Notes under the pieces: model-generated
Database searches by the model: none
What the model was told of the DNA's origin: nothing
The model's input: the letters and a program-made list of their open reading frames with translations, nothing else
NCBI RefSeq assembly: GCF_051622035.1
Contig: NC_135356.1
Coordinates: 9,894,579-9,958,578 of the forward strand
Length of the DNA stretch: 64,000 nt
Direction of reading: 5' to 3'
Source: Arctopsyche grandis
Taxonomy: Eukaryota; Arthropoda; Insecta; Trichoptera; Hydropsychidae
Position numbers and translations under genes: made by a program
Shown here: positions 21,480 to 33,048 of the stretch, piece by piece
Layout: each line of letters opens with the position of its first letter
Numbering within the stretch: position 1 is the stretch's first letter

Positions 21480-22070
21480 AAATCTTGATTTTGATTTTTA
21501 AATGCTTTTTATTATTACGAAATTATGTTCACAATACATCTCATATCTATTTTATAATAGCTACTGATCTACTGATCATTTTCTATTTTACAATTTAATT
21601 TAATTTGGTTAGTAATCATAGTATTATATTATTCTAATGTTAATCTACAGCATAATAGGAAAAAGAGCTTAAAAACCTATTTACAATCCTTATAAATCCT
21701 CATAATATATTTAATACATAATATTAATTAAAGATTCTCTAAAGTCGATGACCTAAAGCAGATTGTGTTTAGGTAATCTGTGTGTTATACTCGAAGGGTA
21801 TAGACATTTTGTTGTAATCACCGAGACTCTTCACAAGTGTGTTAGTATGGTTATTAGTGATTCTGTCATAGAATCTACTGGTTAGTTTGTTAGTAATGTC
21901 TGTAACAAACGGAATATTATATATGGCATGCAGTTTTTTCAAGTTAGTATATATGGGTGTATTATAAATTATTTTTAGGGATTTATTTTGTATTATTTGG
22001 AGCTTGGAAAGGTTAGTTAGTAATCGAGGCGTTATTCCATACAGGTGAAGCATAGGTTAATAATGGTAAT
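21480..22070 (-). pseudogene. Jockey-like LINE 3' end: RT C-terminus plus 3' UTR
   Basis: The minus strand encodes LSKLQIIQNKSLKIIYNTPI then YTNLKKLHAIYNIPFVTDIT, to NTLVKSLGDYNKMSIPF and a stop near 21769. LQ.IQNK.LK.I.N.P is the jockey/I-type post-catalytic motif. The upstream YASPVWNNAS segment, intact at 61.2 kb, is frameshifted here. The 3' UTR runs down to the T-rich end near 21490, matching the other copies. Confidence 0.85.
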
Positions 22071-22386
22071 ATGAGCGCGCGATATAATCAAAATCTATCT
22101 AACATTCAATACAGGCGAATTCATTGGCGTACTCAAAATTTAATCAAGTGGGGGAGGGGTTGGGTATTTTTATTTAAGATTCATTGATTGGTTGTAAGAA
22201 TTATTTTAATAATGAACTCTAGCTTTTTTGTTTTTCTGTATTACAAAGCTATTGAAGAACTAATAGGTCGTGGTTTTTCGGAAAAAACTTATTTTGTTTT
22301 ATTTTTTATTTCTTCTTTTATTTCATTATTAATTTGATTCATGTCAAATTAAAAACGAAATTACCATGTTATTGTCACCGAAATAC

Positions 22387-22404
22387 TTTCATTACAACGA
22401 ACTA
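22387..22404 (+). repeat. 18-bp direct repeat, left copy
   Basis: TTTCATTACAACGAACTA is repeated exactly at 22584-22601, flanking a 179-bp GC-richer segment. This looks like a target-site duplication. Confidence 0.7.
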
Positions 22405-22583
22405 ATTCAATCATTAGTTTTATGGAGGATGAACGAATGAGACGACTGGCATGTTAATGCACGTGTTTATTATATGACAGCTGAAGACAGAGTGGGTAGC
22501 AGCTCTCCGAACCCAGCCGGGTTGGTCCCCACTCGCAGGAAGGCAACCAAACTCGACCATGTCGTATAAGCGAGCCGCCACAG
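22405..22583. mobile_element. Unclassified ~179-bp insertion between 18-bp direct repeats
   Basis: GC-rich relative to its flanks and without a poly(A) tail. It includes TGGAGGATGAACGAATGAGA ... GAGCCGCCACA, so a very short LTR-like reading (TG...CA, 22423-22582) is possible, with AATAAA on the minus strand. But the 18-bp flanking duplication is too long for an LTR element and fits retroposition better. I cannot assign it. Confidence 0.4.
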
Positions 22584-22601
22584 TTTCATTACAACGAACT
22601 A
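22584..22601 (+). repeat. 18-bp direct repeat, right copy
   Basis: Exact copy of 22387-22404. Confidence 0.7.
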
Positions 22602-22654
22602 TGTAATTTAATTTGTCCTTTGAAGTTCGTTATAACGAGATTTGACTGTACAAT
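22602..22654 (-). mobile_element. Tigger/pogo-like terminal repeat fragment
   Basis: On the minus strand the end reads TACAGTCAAATCTCGTTATA then ACGAACTT. This resembles the CAGTCRAAYCTCGTTATAACG-type termini of pogo/Tigger MITEs with a TA target. The element continues leftward, and the 18-bp direct repeats lie in its interior. Confidence 0.5.
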
Positions 22655-22738
22655 ATATGGTTTATAAAAAATTTGAACTTTTATTTGAACAATCTGAAAT
22701 GAACTTTAATTTTACAATCAATTTTATAACAATTATAA

Positions 22739-22954
22739 TCTAATATATAATTTCCAGAGACTTTCTATGTATGTAAGGTTTGGGTGGTACAACCGTGACG
22801 TTATATTTAATAAAAAAAAAACAAATGAATATTCAAATAAATTTAAATAAAATAAAGCTATTCAAATAAATGTAATGAAATGTTTACTATTAGATTAGCC
22901 ATGTTTAAGTGGTTTATATTAAAAATACCGAGTGAAGCCGGGTAAAACCACTAG
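22739..22954 (+). mobile_element. Helitron-like non-autonomous element, family 1, short copy
   Basis: It starts 5'-TCTAATATATAATTT after an A and ends GCCGGGTAAAACCACTAG before a T, which fits Helitron TC...CTAG ends and A^T insertion. The near-end segment ACCGAGTGAAGCCGGGT can form a short hairpin. This copy lacks the GC-rich interior of the copies at 41.2 and 43.2 kb. Confidence 0.65.
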
Positions 22955-23700
22955 TATCTATATATGTATGTAGGTATAAAAAAATCGATTGTTGAATCTT
23001 TTATGTCAGTAAATAAAGGTCTGCTTCAAGCATTGAGTACTGCAATTGGCTCAATTTGAATAGCCATGGTTTACGCGCCGTATTAAATATTGTAAGTTGT
23101 TTTAGCAGTTTTGAAGTCGATTATAGCTCAAGTTAACACTTTTATGCAAAAATAAATGTTTCATTGTGCTAATGAAACATTCCGTGTGAATGTTTTAAGA
23201 TTCAAAATCATGCACATTATGCGGGAAAAAAACCAATAGGCTAGAAAGACACGTTTTTCAACCTGAATAATTTTATTCGGATTATTAAAAATTTAGACGA
23301 ATAGACAAACTACAATTTATTTATAGGCAATGGGTTAAAGTTTGATAATGATTTTTCGACTTTGTTTTTCTTAGTACATCTTTAAAAGTACATGTTTTAA
23401 AAGGTTATTCAAATTTATTAGCTGTTGTAATTTTTAAAAATATATTTCTTAAGAAATATCACGTCAGGCTAATGTTCTTTTGGTGGGTTCATAAGCCCGA
23501 TCAAAAATAAACGAATAACTTTATTTTATTAACCACCAACCGACGCTGTAAGAAATTTCAAGAAGTCAATGACCATGTAAATTTTTTTTTTCATAATATT
23601 TTGGTACATAATATATAGCTAAAAATCCGAAAGTCTGTCATATTTTTTGAATAATTGATATACTCCGTAACAAAAATGATACGACCCAATTCAGAATCGC
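22955..23700. other. AT-rich spacer, nothing recognised
   Basis: No exon or repeat end recognised. Confidence 0.35.
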
Positions 23701-23796
23701 TACAATTCTGATTTTCTAGATAAATTTCTAAATACAATTCTGATTTTCTAGATAAATTTCTAAATACAATTCTGATTTTCTAGACAAATTTCGAAT
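23701..23796 (+). repeat. Tandem repeat, 32 bp x 3
   Basis: Three consecutive units begin TACAATTCTGATTTTCTAGA. The first two are identical and the third has a few changes. Confidence 0.9.
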
Positions 23797-24374
23797 GTAT
23801 TCGGCCATTGAAATTTCTGTGAATCGTCATTAAAGACGATAAAGACTCAAAATGTCTTCATTATTAAATTTTTCTATCTTTTTCAGTTCTTTTTGATTAG
23901 TAAACAGTGTAATTTTTGAATATACGAGCTGGTAGGTCACGGTTACAAATCAAGCTCGAAGTTGAAAGAAATATATTTTATCGATGCCTATATGTTGACA
24001 TGATCTGGATAGTGATTAAATCCATACCGAGAGTTTGCCAATAATTTAATTACATATCAATACATACAGTTCCATATAAAAATTTACATTACTAAAAATT
24101 CCATCCTGTCAAAGTCATTGTCTCTTTCCACTTTTCATTATTTTATCTTTAGAAGGCAGCGGAACACCTCTGCAGAGCAAAGTTGTCCAAATAAAACCTG
24201 TAAAAAATTGCACATTGTATAAAATACAGTACTTTATTGCAATTACGCATTGATAAAATGTTCTTATTTTCGCCCGTCAAAAAAAGTCTTCATTAAATGT
24301 AAATATAGGATTTTTATAATTATTGATAACTAATACAGCTTGAATGTATATGCACATATTTGTTTCTTGTGTAT
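23797..24374. other. AT-rich spacer, nothing recognised
   Basis: No exon or repeat end recognised. Confidence 0.35.
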
Positions 24375-24438
24375 GAACATTTCATCGTGAGGACATTTTA
24401 CCGTGCGACCTTTTCTCCGTGCGGACATTTCACCGTGC
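24375..24438 (+). repeat. Four consecutive 16-bp phrases (GGACATTTCACCGTGC)
   Basis: Units are GAACATTTCATCGTGA, GGACATTTTACCGTGC, GACCTTTTCTCCGTGC and GGACATTTCACCGTGC, exactly 16 bp each. The design parallels the unrelated phrase repeats at 20.5/28.7 kb. Confidence 0.85.
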
Positions 24439-24749
24439 ATTTAACATTTAAAACCTGCATTATAAATAATCAATTACACCTCTTAGTTATATATGTACAT
24501 ATAAGTGATTGATAAAACAGACTAAATGTATAAAAATAGTGCTCTATAGCATTTGAAATTAAGTATTGTATTTAGATAGGATATAAGGACCACAACCTTA
24601 AGTGTGAATGTTTCATATATTCATGACAGGTCATCCTAATTCGAAATTATGGCTAATTGTGTACATATCCAAAATAATTATAAAATGTAGGTACACATAT
24701 ATTAAAAACCGTAAGCATGTGTATACTTGCAACAATTAAAATAATCGGA

Positions 24750-25210
24750 TGTGACTAACCCATGACATTATCTATGTATTTGAGGAATATAAGGTCACAA
24801 ACCAAAATTCAATAATTAAACATACATACACGTTCATACATTGCGGTTATGAGAGCGTTTTCGATACAAATTGAGCGCAAATGTAGGTAAACTTACACAA
24901 GACAAAAGTTCTACTTCCGGTTGTCGGATTTTGTTCGAAATTTTTTTATTACTTAAAATCATTATAATTATTATACGCATTAAATATCAAGAAAATAAAA
25001 ATTATTTAAAAGGTCAAAATAAAATAATGAAATATTGTTTTAAAAAAAAACACTACTTCCCGTTTACGAATTCTGACCGAAACCTTATCAGCTCTAAGTT
25101 AGTACATAAATAATACAAATATAAATTTTCAGCTTGATACGTTCAGCGGTGTGGAAAGAATGGTATCACATTGATACAAGAATTATACTTGAATTTTGTC
25201 GTGAAGAGCA
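24750..25210 (-). repeat. Degenerate array repeat, inverse relative of the one in the FAR intron
   Basis: CATGACATTATCTATGTATT, CGATACAAATTGAGCGCAAA, AACCTTATCAGCTCTAAGTT and TGATACAAGAATTATACTTG are the reverse complements of stretches at about 50160, 50030, 49820 and 49650. Two CTTCC(C/G)GTT motifs, about 155 bp apart, match the unit spacing of the intron array. Confidence 0.65.
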
Positions 25211-26014
25211 TACATACATGTTTACGGCTGTTGTTCCACAATTCTGTTCATTCGTTTTTGTATGTATGTAGAATACCCTTGTTTGCAGATTCGGCAAAGA
25301 GAAGGTTAATCGCGCGAATCGTCCCTGGCCGCAATTCTTGCCATTTTCATTTAAAACATGCGTACATGTACATGTCATAATCGGTATATATTATATATTC
25401 TCAATATTGTTCTCAATCTCAAATCGTTCCGAACCTTTTCACGGTCAGTAATCGTTAAAAGTGAAAACCGTGTACTTAAAAGTACCCATGTACCGAAGTC
25501 AAGGTCGAAGAAACTGGATAAATTAGGAGAACGATGACCTCAAACCTCAAACCTGACCCAAAGCGAGAACAGATGATACGTTTGTATTGCCCATTTCCAA
25601 ACACTTGTCTCTATCGTTTTGCCATTGGAACGTGTCATTTCGTAAAATTGAGTTCGTACAATGCATTGACGCACGTGGGCTGGTTAGGGCAACATATCTA
25701 CCTAAATAATACATATATACATATGTATGTATGTATTATTATTCGGATGTTTCATACATAGCTCGTGAGTAAGGAAAATTGCAGGCTGTATAACAAAATG
25801 ATGACGGCACCTGGTCGTTTATTTTAATGCGATGTAAATAAATAGGTATACATTGTCGATTTAGTAAGGTGATAGTTAACCTTTTTTATTTTGGTCAAAG
25901 ATCGACAATTTAATGTTCGAACTTCAATTTCTTAACTAAAAACAATCCCCAAATATTATATGTGAATTTATCAATAATAAATACAAGTTTATCGGTAATT
26001 ATCTATTTATTTTA
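25211..26014. other. Intergenic spacer with TACATATGTA patches
   Basis: Short overlapping frames lack coding bias. A TACATATGTATGTATGTA tract is at about 25715-25735. Confidence 0.35.
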
Positions 26015-26300
26015 TTTCTTTTTCAATGCTTTTTACTGTTCATAAATTATGTTCACAATCAGTAGAGGATCAATTCGACAATCCTAGGTGGAGTTGATTC
26101 TTGCCCTCCCCCCCTCCAAATAAATAAAATTAAAAAAAATTATAATAATTTTCAAGGTATTTTGGTGATCATTTTCTATTTTATACAGTATTTTTTTGTT
26201 AGTATGTATTTATAGTATTATTTTATTTAAATTGTATGCAGCATAAAGGAAAAAAGGCATAAAATCTATTTTCAATTCCTATGAATGCTCAATACATGCA
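26015..26300 (-). repeat. Diverged jockey-like LINE 3' UTR
   Basis: AATGCTTTTTACTGTTCATA, TTATGTTCACAATCAG, TGATCATTTTCTATTTTA and GCAGCATAAAGGAAAAAAGG follow the order of the LINE 3' UTR at 60618-60850. Divergence is high. Confidence 0.5.
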
Positions 26301-26905
26301 TTTGTTTTTTATTTTGTAATGTAACTAATTGGAACGGGGTTACGGCATTTTTTTAAAAATAAATTTTGGACAATTTTTCATGCACTTAATACCACAAAAA
26401 AAAAGCTTTGAATTTAATTTAAATAATATTTAAACATAAATTTATTTAATAAAATACTTGACAAGAAGTGCGTTCCGGCACCATTTTATAAAAAAAAAGT
26501 ACTTTTTAATTATGTATATATTATTTTTAATTAAAGTCGACGATCTAATGTAAAATCTACATTTTTATAAATGTGAAAACCAAAAAAATCTACAAAAATA
26601 CAAATAACACGAACTTTTAAGTATGATATAATGAACAAAATTTGGTGGTTCTAATTTGTTTGGTATGGCTCAGACTTTATAAGGCAGATTAATTTTTTTT
26701 TCCAATTTCTACTTGCCCTAGCAACGCCGGGCAATTCGAATAATTTCAAATAATATAAAAAAAAAGGTATTGCGAATAAAAAAATCTATAAAATATATAT
26801 CTACTAGCGGCCTTGGTGCACACATTTATGCACTTGATGTGTGAACAATGTGTGCTGTCTCTTCATTTTTCATCTTTGAAGAGATCTAAACAGAAATTTA
26901 AGATT
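26301..26905. other. AT-rich spacer, nothing recognised
   Basis: A Helitron-like word, CAACGCCGGGCAATTCGAAT, occurs near 26730-26755 but has no CTAG end. Nothing else recognised. Confidence 0.3.
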
Positions 26906-26950
26906 TTATTTATATTAATTATAATGTAATTGCTTTGTTAATAGTATACA
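26906..26950 (-). repeat. Fragment of the 16-bp-phrase repeat
   Basis: TTTATATTAATTATAATGTA then ATTGCTTTGTTAA matches 28853-28886 and the inverse of about 20310-20345. It is again joined directly to TTAA MITE sequence. Confidence 0.5.
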
Positions 26951-26960
26951 AAATTGATTT

Positions 26961-27171
26961 TTTTAAAAATCAACCTTTAAATTAGCACGCTGGACTCATT
27001 TCGTGGGTGTATAAACGAGGCGATTTTATAGATGTTTGGTGGCTCCTAGCTCCTATATAAAATAACTAATCAAAAAAATGAAAAGATAGAAACATGCCTG
27101 TAATTAATAAGTGTAATTACATAAGTGTAATACGTTTGTATGGACAAGGCGCTGGTGTCCAGCCCTCTTAA
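26961..27171 (+). mobile_element. TTAA MITE, 3' half
   Basis: It begins within the family (TTTAAAAATCAACCTTTAAA) and ends GTCCAGCCCTCTTAA. The 5' half is missing and a short internal stretch is deleted near 27095. Confidence 0.8.
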
Positions 27172-27199
27172 GCATCTTTTGACTTGTTTTCGAAGTTCC

Positions 27200-27258
27200 A
27201 ACCATTATCCAACCAACAATATTTACATACAAAGTCTCTTTCGAAATTATATATTAGA
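27200..27258 (-). repeat. Helitron-like family 1, 5'-end fragment
   Basis: On the minus strand it starts TCTAATATATAATTTCGAAA after an A and continues GAGACTTTGTATG. The 3' end is missing. Confidence 0.55.
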
Positions 27259-28627
27259 TAATGTGATAAGAAAATATGTGCATAATATACAAATAGCATT
27301 ATAGGATTCCGAGCCGTTGAGTAAATGTATGAAATTCAGAATTTTCAAGGTTTCATTGGAGAAAACTTTCTATTTTTCGGAGAGTTTCGTCACCTTTTTA
27401 CGAATCATCGATGATATTTGGTCACTTTTATGTGGTCCAGTGTCCACGCAACTTCCAACGCTTATGTACATATGTACTTGCAGTGGCCATAGTACGTATG
27501 TACATATGTATGTAAGTACATACATGTACAGTGAAACTTACTAAAAATTACTTATCCGGAATCGTCGGCGATTGCGTGATCACATCGCAGACGAGTTTAA
27601 CCTGTACTTACACAGACGTTTATTGTAATCAGAAGTGTGGCAAGCCTCCTTGTACATATACATATATTCATGTATTACATAAAATGGCCAAATACTCATC
27701 TGTAGGCAATGAATGGCGATTAGTTAGCGGCCGCTTCGAAAAGTTTGGAATTCTGACAAATTTTGTAAGCGTGAAAACCTCAAATTAGCCACTTTGTCGA
27801 GCCGTGACGATTTTTACTAAGAAAACTAAGCAACAGATTTTTTTTTGTTTACCGAAATTGTACAATTTTTATATATGATTTAAATGTATGTGTAAGTACG
27901 TTATTTACTTTATGATTTGTGTGCGATTTTTTTTACACGTAAAACCGGTTTTCGTTGACAATATTTTCAATCCGGTCATTACAGACAGTGTGATTGAAAA
28001 ATATAATTTTTTCGAATCAATTTTCAAATACTAACCATTTTCCAGGTAACCGAATAAAATATTTAGTACTAAAATTAACATCTCATTGGAATCTTGATCT
28101 GGTATATCAAATTGAATCAAATTCGCTTAAATACATTTAAGTACCCGGATTTAGATTTTTTACGATTTTTACGAGAGTGCAAAGTGTAAAAGAGGTACTT
28201 GAGTAATATGAACAAGTTTCTTGCTTGAAATTTTCCAGAATAATTATATGTTATGTTCATTTACACATGCATTCTATCAAACGCTGTGCTATAAATTGCT
28301 TTTTACATACATATATGGCGAATACAATCTAAATGATGTAAATCTGATATAATTTCTCAAAGAAATTAAGGCCCAGTTTAATCTGAAGGGACTTCAGATT
28401 AAACTTCAGTATTGTAACTCACTTTGTATTTCATTATGATAGATAAAGTGGGTGCAGCAACATAATATTTTTTGCAACAAGTCAGATTCGACACCTGATA
28501 CGTAATAATATATTGCGTAGTAAAATAATAATGGATTATTTTATTTTATTTAAAATTATTATTTATTTCGATAATAATAAAACAGGGAAAATATAGTCCA
28601 ATTACAATCCAGAGTAAATATATTGTG
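27259..28627. other. Intergenic spacer, nothing firmly recognised
   Basis: Frames at 27317-27788 lack splice sites or family resemblance and include TACATATGTATGTA microsatellite. No repeat end recognised. Confidence 0.35.
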
Positions 28628-28950
28628 TTTAATGCTTTAAATACAACTAATTTTCGACACAAATACCGTGCGTGGACTTTTGATCGAATGGACACTTGGC
28701 CAAGGGACGTTTGGCCGAACGGACACTAGGCTGACGGACTTTTTTAATTATTTTAATTTATTTTCAATCGGCAGTGGGTGACGAATGATGACGATGATCA
28801 TGGAAGAAGGATAAATAAAAAAGAAAGCTAATATAATTGCCGATTATTATTTTATTTATATTAATTATAATGTAATTGCTTTGTTAAAAATGGTATAAAA
28901 ATAAATTCAATAATGACGCACATACACAATTTTGCCACCAGCCTATTAAG
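28628..28950 (-). repeat. Repeat with ~16-bp phrases, copy 2 (inverse of 20253-20580)
   Basis: At about 28676-28740 the phrases read, on the + strand, GGACTTTTGATCGAAT, GGACACTTGGCCAAGG, GACGTTTGGCCGAAC and GGACACTAGGCTGAC. The rest of the repeat matches the 20-kb copy in reverse, including the joint to the TTAA MITE. Confidence 0.75.
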
Positions 28951-28954
28951 GGCC

Positions 28955-29505
28955 TTAAGAGGGCTGGACACCAGCGCTTTGTCCATACAAGCGTATTACA
29001 TTTCTCCCTTCCTCAATTATGGCACTTGAGAAATTATTTTTTAATATGCTATGGATATCTATCTACCTTTGGCATGTATCTGTGCTTTTATTTTTTTGAT
29101 TAGCTATTTTTTATAGGAGCTAGGAGCCGCCAAACATCTATAAAATCGCCTCTTTTTTACACCCACGAAAAGAGTCCAGCGTGCTTATTTAACGGTCGAT
29201 TTAAAAAAAAATACGCGCACAGTTGCATAGAAAATATCTTTCTCATACCGATGATGAAATTTTTTTAAAAATTGGTCCAATTTCGGAGGAGAAAATTGGA
29301 GAATACGAAACCTCGATTTTGTCGATTTAAAATACGTATTATCTGGTCGAAGCGTAACTGTCGCATTCACTCAATATATATATATATATATATGTATATA
29401 TTGATATATATCGTCGCATTCACTCAATATATACATTGACTCAATATATATATCGAAGAAAGGAACGGCAAAAAAAATTAAGGTTTCGGGTGTACGCCCT
29501 CTTAA
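28955..29505 (-). mobile_element. TTAA MITE, full-length copy (551 bp), minus orientation
   Basis: It starts TTAAGAGGGCTGGACACCAG and ends GGGTGTACGCCCTCTTAA, with TTAA at both ends. The inner order matches the 535-bp copy in reverse, with extra (TA) and ATTGAGTGAATGCGAC units near 29370-29450. Confidence 0.9.
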
Positions 29506-31602
29506 GCATCTTTTTTCTCGGCTAAAAATATTATTTTCAAACAAAAAAAAACGCAATTTTTTTATTGTATTATATAAAACGATAGTAATTAATAATTGTG
29601 CATCGAAATTATTCAAAATTCTGTTCTCTGTCTATTTGGCCGATAGGACGTCAACCGATAAGTTTATTTATTTTTTTATATTTTTATTCAATCAATCAAA
29701 TACATATGTAGACTTCGCCCTTTTGATGTAGGGAAACGTAAAATCGCGTGTAATGAAGTACTCTCACTTTCCCTAAATGTACGTATGTACGTAAGTACAT
29801 AAATTAAGTACACATATTTTCGCAGTACAATATTCATTCCGGGTAAATTTAAAAAAAATCTATTTAAAATCTATGACCCATGTCCGTTCTTACGACACGC
29901 ACATTTCACTAGCGATATTATGAAAATATTTTATTCGCATGATCCGATTCCGTTCTCTAGCAATTCCATTCCGCAATATCGGATTTCTTTCCTTACGGTA
30001 TTAAATTAAACTATGATTAATATTAATATATACTAAGCAGAAAATACTAGTGAAGACCGATGATTTTCCTTACATTGTAATTTTTTACATGTAATATATG
30101 TATATATTATATGCAAGATTCTACACTTTTGTTTATTATATTATACATGCATACTGATAAGCATAGTATTATACAGGTTTTGTATAGTGTTTATTGGCTT
30201 GGAAAAGCTAACGATCGTTTAATGTTCTTTTCATTCATCAATAAAATTTCGGAAAATCCCCATTATAACACAATTATAAGCTTATAATGAGTCATTAAAA
30301 TAATAAAAACAAATCAACGAATTCTTCCAATTGAAATTTGCATTTATTTCGCTTTTATTTATATCACTTAGCCATGGTTTTGTCTAACGGAATTGATATT
30401 TGTTCATAATTTTTGGAGACTGAGCAAAACCTATGGTATAAAACTATATATATAGAATTTATAGACTATTAATTTGAAATCATATTCAAATAGTGGCTAC
30501 ATTGTAGGGTGGTTTTGCTAATTTAACTTATTTCAAGGAACCGTTTCGATATTGAAATAAGATAAATTGGCAAGGTCTGATGGGAAGCAATCGACTTGGA
30601 GACACAAATATCCAAATACTTCTAATTTTTTTTTCATTCAAGATCTACCCAGGGCTTGACACCAGATACCTCTCGATGGTTAGCATTAACAAAACCACCG
30701 AGCTATACTGCTGTCTTATGTACCTACCTATTTATGTACAAAAAAAATTTGAAATACTAGCTTCAAAATAGACGTACTATTGCCTAATAGAACTAAGTCA
30801 ATTTAAATGATTTTGCTTTTTCATTGTGCGGTACAAAAAACATTCAAGTTACTATTTCGCAAACTGGGTACTATATCTATGTAAGTATGTATGTGGAAAT
30901 ATTCGTTATTGAATGAGTATGAAATTCCTTTATTAAGATATGTAGAAGGTTTCCTAATTGTTTCTCAAGGTTTGAGCAAACTTATTTTGCCAGAATCTCG
31001 TATTCATCTGTATGTGCTTTTACAATTATATAACCCGCCATTTCAATGGATCGTAATCGTTGAATAAGCATACATTTGTTTCATAATCGTTAGCCTCGTG
31101 CAATAAATAGACACTGAAATCTTTGCAAAGTATGCAAAATTGAATATTTACTTTCATATTCACGAGTCATAATGATCCGTTATTATTAACTAAGAGCTAA
31201 ATGTTATCTTCTGATGGCTTACAATTACACAAATCAATTTACATGAAATTGTCATAGAATTATTAAGAATTAAATAATAATAAATAAAAAACACACTGTT
31301 TTTTGTATTGGCTATTGCAAAATGTGTTTTAGAAATATGTATGTATGTGTACATACAGATACATATGCCAAAATGTACATACATACATATGTATATACAT
31401 ATGTATTGCTTATTAACACAAATAGCGTATATTTTATGGAAAATAAAATTTCATTCGTGAATATGAAATTAAGAAAACGTTATATTACATATAATGCAAA
31501 TACGCTATTGTGATTTAAATAAATTTTACAAATTGATTTTCAAATATTTTTTAATATATTTTCTTACTACCTTTGATACAAGTACATGTGTATGTACATA
31601 TA
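29506..31602. other. AT-rich intergenic stretch
   Basis: No exon or transposon end recognised. TACATATGTA-type microsatellite occurs at 29790-29810 and 31330-31405. Confidence 0.4.
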
Positions 31603-32166
31603 TGTTACAGTTGAAGTGTATCTTCTAGTTGTAATGTATTTTGACTAGTTGGAATATATTCCATCTAACCTGGTATTAACCACTGTTACAGTTGAAGTGT
31701 ATTTTCAGTTGTAATATATTTTGACTCGTTGGAGTATATTCCGTCTAACCCATGAAACTTCATTCATATGGCGAATTACATTGAAATTACAGTTCAACTA
31801 TAAGTTGGTACCACGATAGATGGAGAGTTACATTAGGTTGGAAAGTCACATTTTTGCTTTGAACACAATCTTAGACTTACTGTAATACGGTAATCATTAC
31901 CTTTATTCGTGATATCTAGCAAATATCAACGCATTATTGGAATCTAAAGCATTCGTAAAAAAATCAGAGCTGTCAAAACTCAACTGTTATATCAAAACTG
32001 GCGCACATTGTTGAAAGTGTAAATGCGCTTGTAGAGATATAATGTACTAGTTGAATTGCATTCGAATATGAATGAACTAAAACGCTAGGTGGAGTATATT
32101 ACAACTGAAAATACACTTCAACTATAACGGTGGTTAGTACCAGGTTATATGGAATATATTCCTGTA
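31603..32166. mobile_element. Inverted-repeat element, TTACAGTTGAAGTGTATTTT family (copy 1)
   Basis: GTTACAGTTGAAGTGTATTT with CAGTTGTAATATATT occurs on the left, twice in tandem (31605 and 31685). The inverse AATATATTACAACTGAAAAT with ACACTTCAACTATAAC lies at 32090-32130. Outer AACCTGGTATTAACCAC and GTGGTTAGTACCAGGTT extend the pairing. Relatives are at 56369-56996 and 59542-59735. Noncoding, superfamily unassigned. Confidence 0.7.
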
Positions 32167-32192
32167 TTATAACATACACATTAAATAGTACT

Positions 32193-32196
<4 letters not shown>

Positions 32197-32264
<68 letters not shown>
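32197..32264. repeat. (TA)n microsatellite, left of the RTE fragment
   Basis: Pure alternating AT, ending directly at reverse-transcriptase sequence. Confidence 0.97.
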
Positions 32265-32266
<2 letters not shown>

Positions 32267-33046
32267 CATCCTTCTGGTATAGCTAAAAGGCGACAAAAGC
32301 GATATCAAGAACTACCGACCCATTAGTCTACTTTCAGCGGTCTACAAGCTCTTCACGAAGGTTATTACAGAAAGGCTGAAAAATATCCTCGACGAGAACC
32401 AACCTATAGAGCAGGCAGGGTTTAGGGCAAATTTCAGCACAATGGACCACCTCCAAGTAGTTGGCGAACTAATCGAGCGCGCCAACGAATATCAACGGCC
32501 ATTGTGCCTAGGTTTCGTCGATTATGAGAAAGCCTTCGATACAGTTAGTCATAATGCAGTACTTAACGCTCTAAAAACACAGGGAGTGCCGGAACCCTAT
32601 GTGGGACTGTTAGCTGCAATATATAAGAATGCCACAGCTTCGGTTAAAATTTTTTCAGGTACAGATAGATTTAGCATAGGAAAAGGAGTAAGACAAGGAG
32701 ATACAATCTCGCCCAAGTTATTCAATGCGGTGCTTGAGGGAGTTTTCAGGAAATTGGATTGGGATACAGCCGGAGTAAGCATCAATGGTCGCTTTTTGAG
32801 TCACCTTCGGTTCGCAGACGATATAGTTTTAGTAGCTCGTGATTCAGCTGACCTACTTATCAGACTAACACAGCTGGACAGGGAAAGTAGAAAAGTAGGA
32901 TTAAAAATTAACGTAGATAAGACTAAACTAATGTTCAATAGTTATTGCATGCCTGATAGCATCCCCTTAGATGATAAACCAGTAGAAGTAGTAAATAATT
33001 ATTTATATTTAGGTCAAATAATTGAAATGTCTGGTAGTAAAAATGA

Positions 33047-33048
<2 letters not shown>
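32265..33048 (+). pseudogene. RTE-type LINE reverse transcriptase, internal fragment
   Basis: From 32286 the frame reads KGDKSDIKNYRPISLLSAVY, EQAGFRANFSTMDHL, LGFVDYEKAFDTVSHN, GVRQGDTISPKLFNAVLEGV, LRFADDIVLVA, KTKLMF and YLYLGQIIEMSGSKNEDI. These are the palm motifs of RTE/BovB-like elements in order, including the catalytic FADD box. One in-frame TAG lies at 32280-32282; downstream the frame is open to the second (TA)n. The endonuclease domain, the C-terminal region and the 3' UTR are missing, so both ends are truncated. Simple 5' truncation during reverse transcription would not remove the 3' end. Confidence 0.92.

Noticed and set aside
16880..29370. A ~61-codon frame (NATVALRPDKTYFK...) open in several TTAA MITE copies
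   Set aside because: It starts with GTG rather than ATG, differences between copies are mostly amino-acid changing, and one copy is frameshifted. It is more likely a by-product of a noncoding consensus than a protein.
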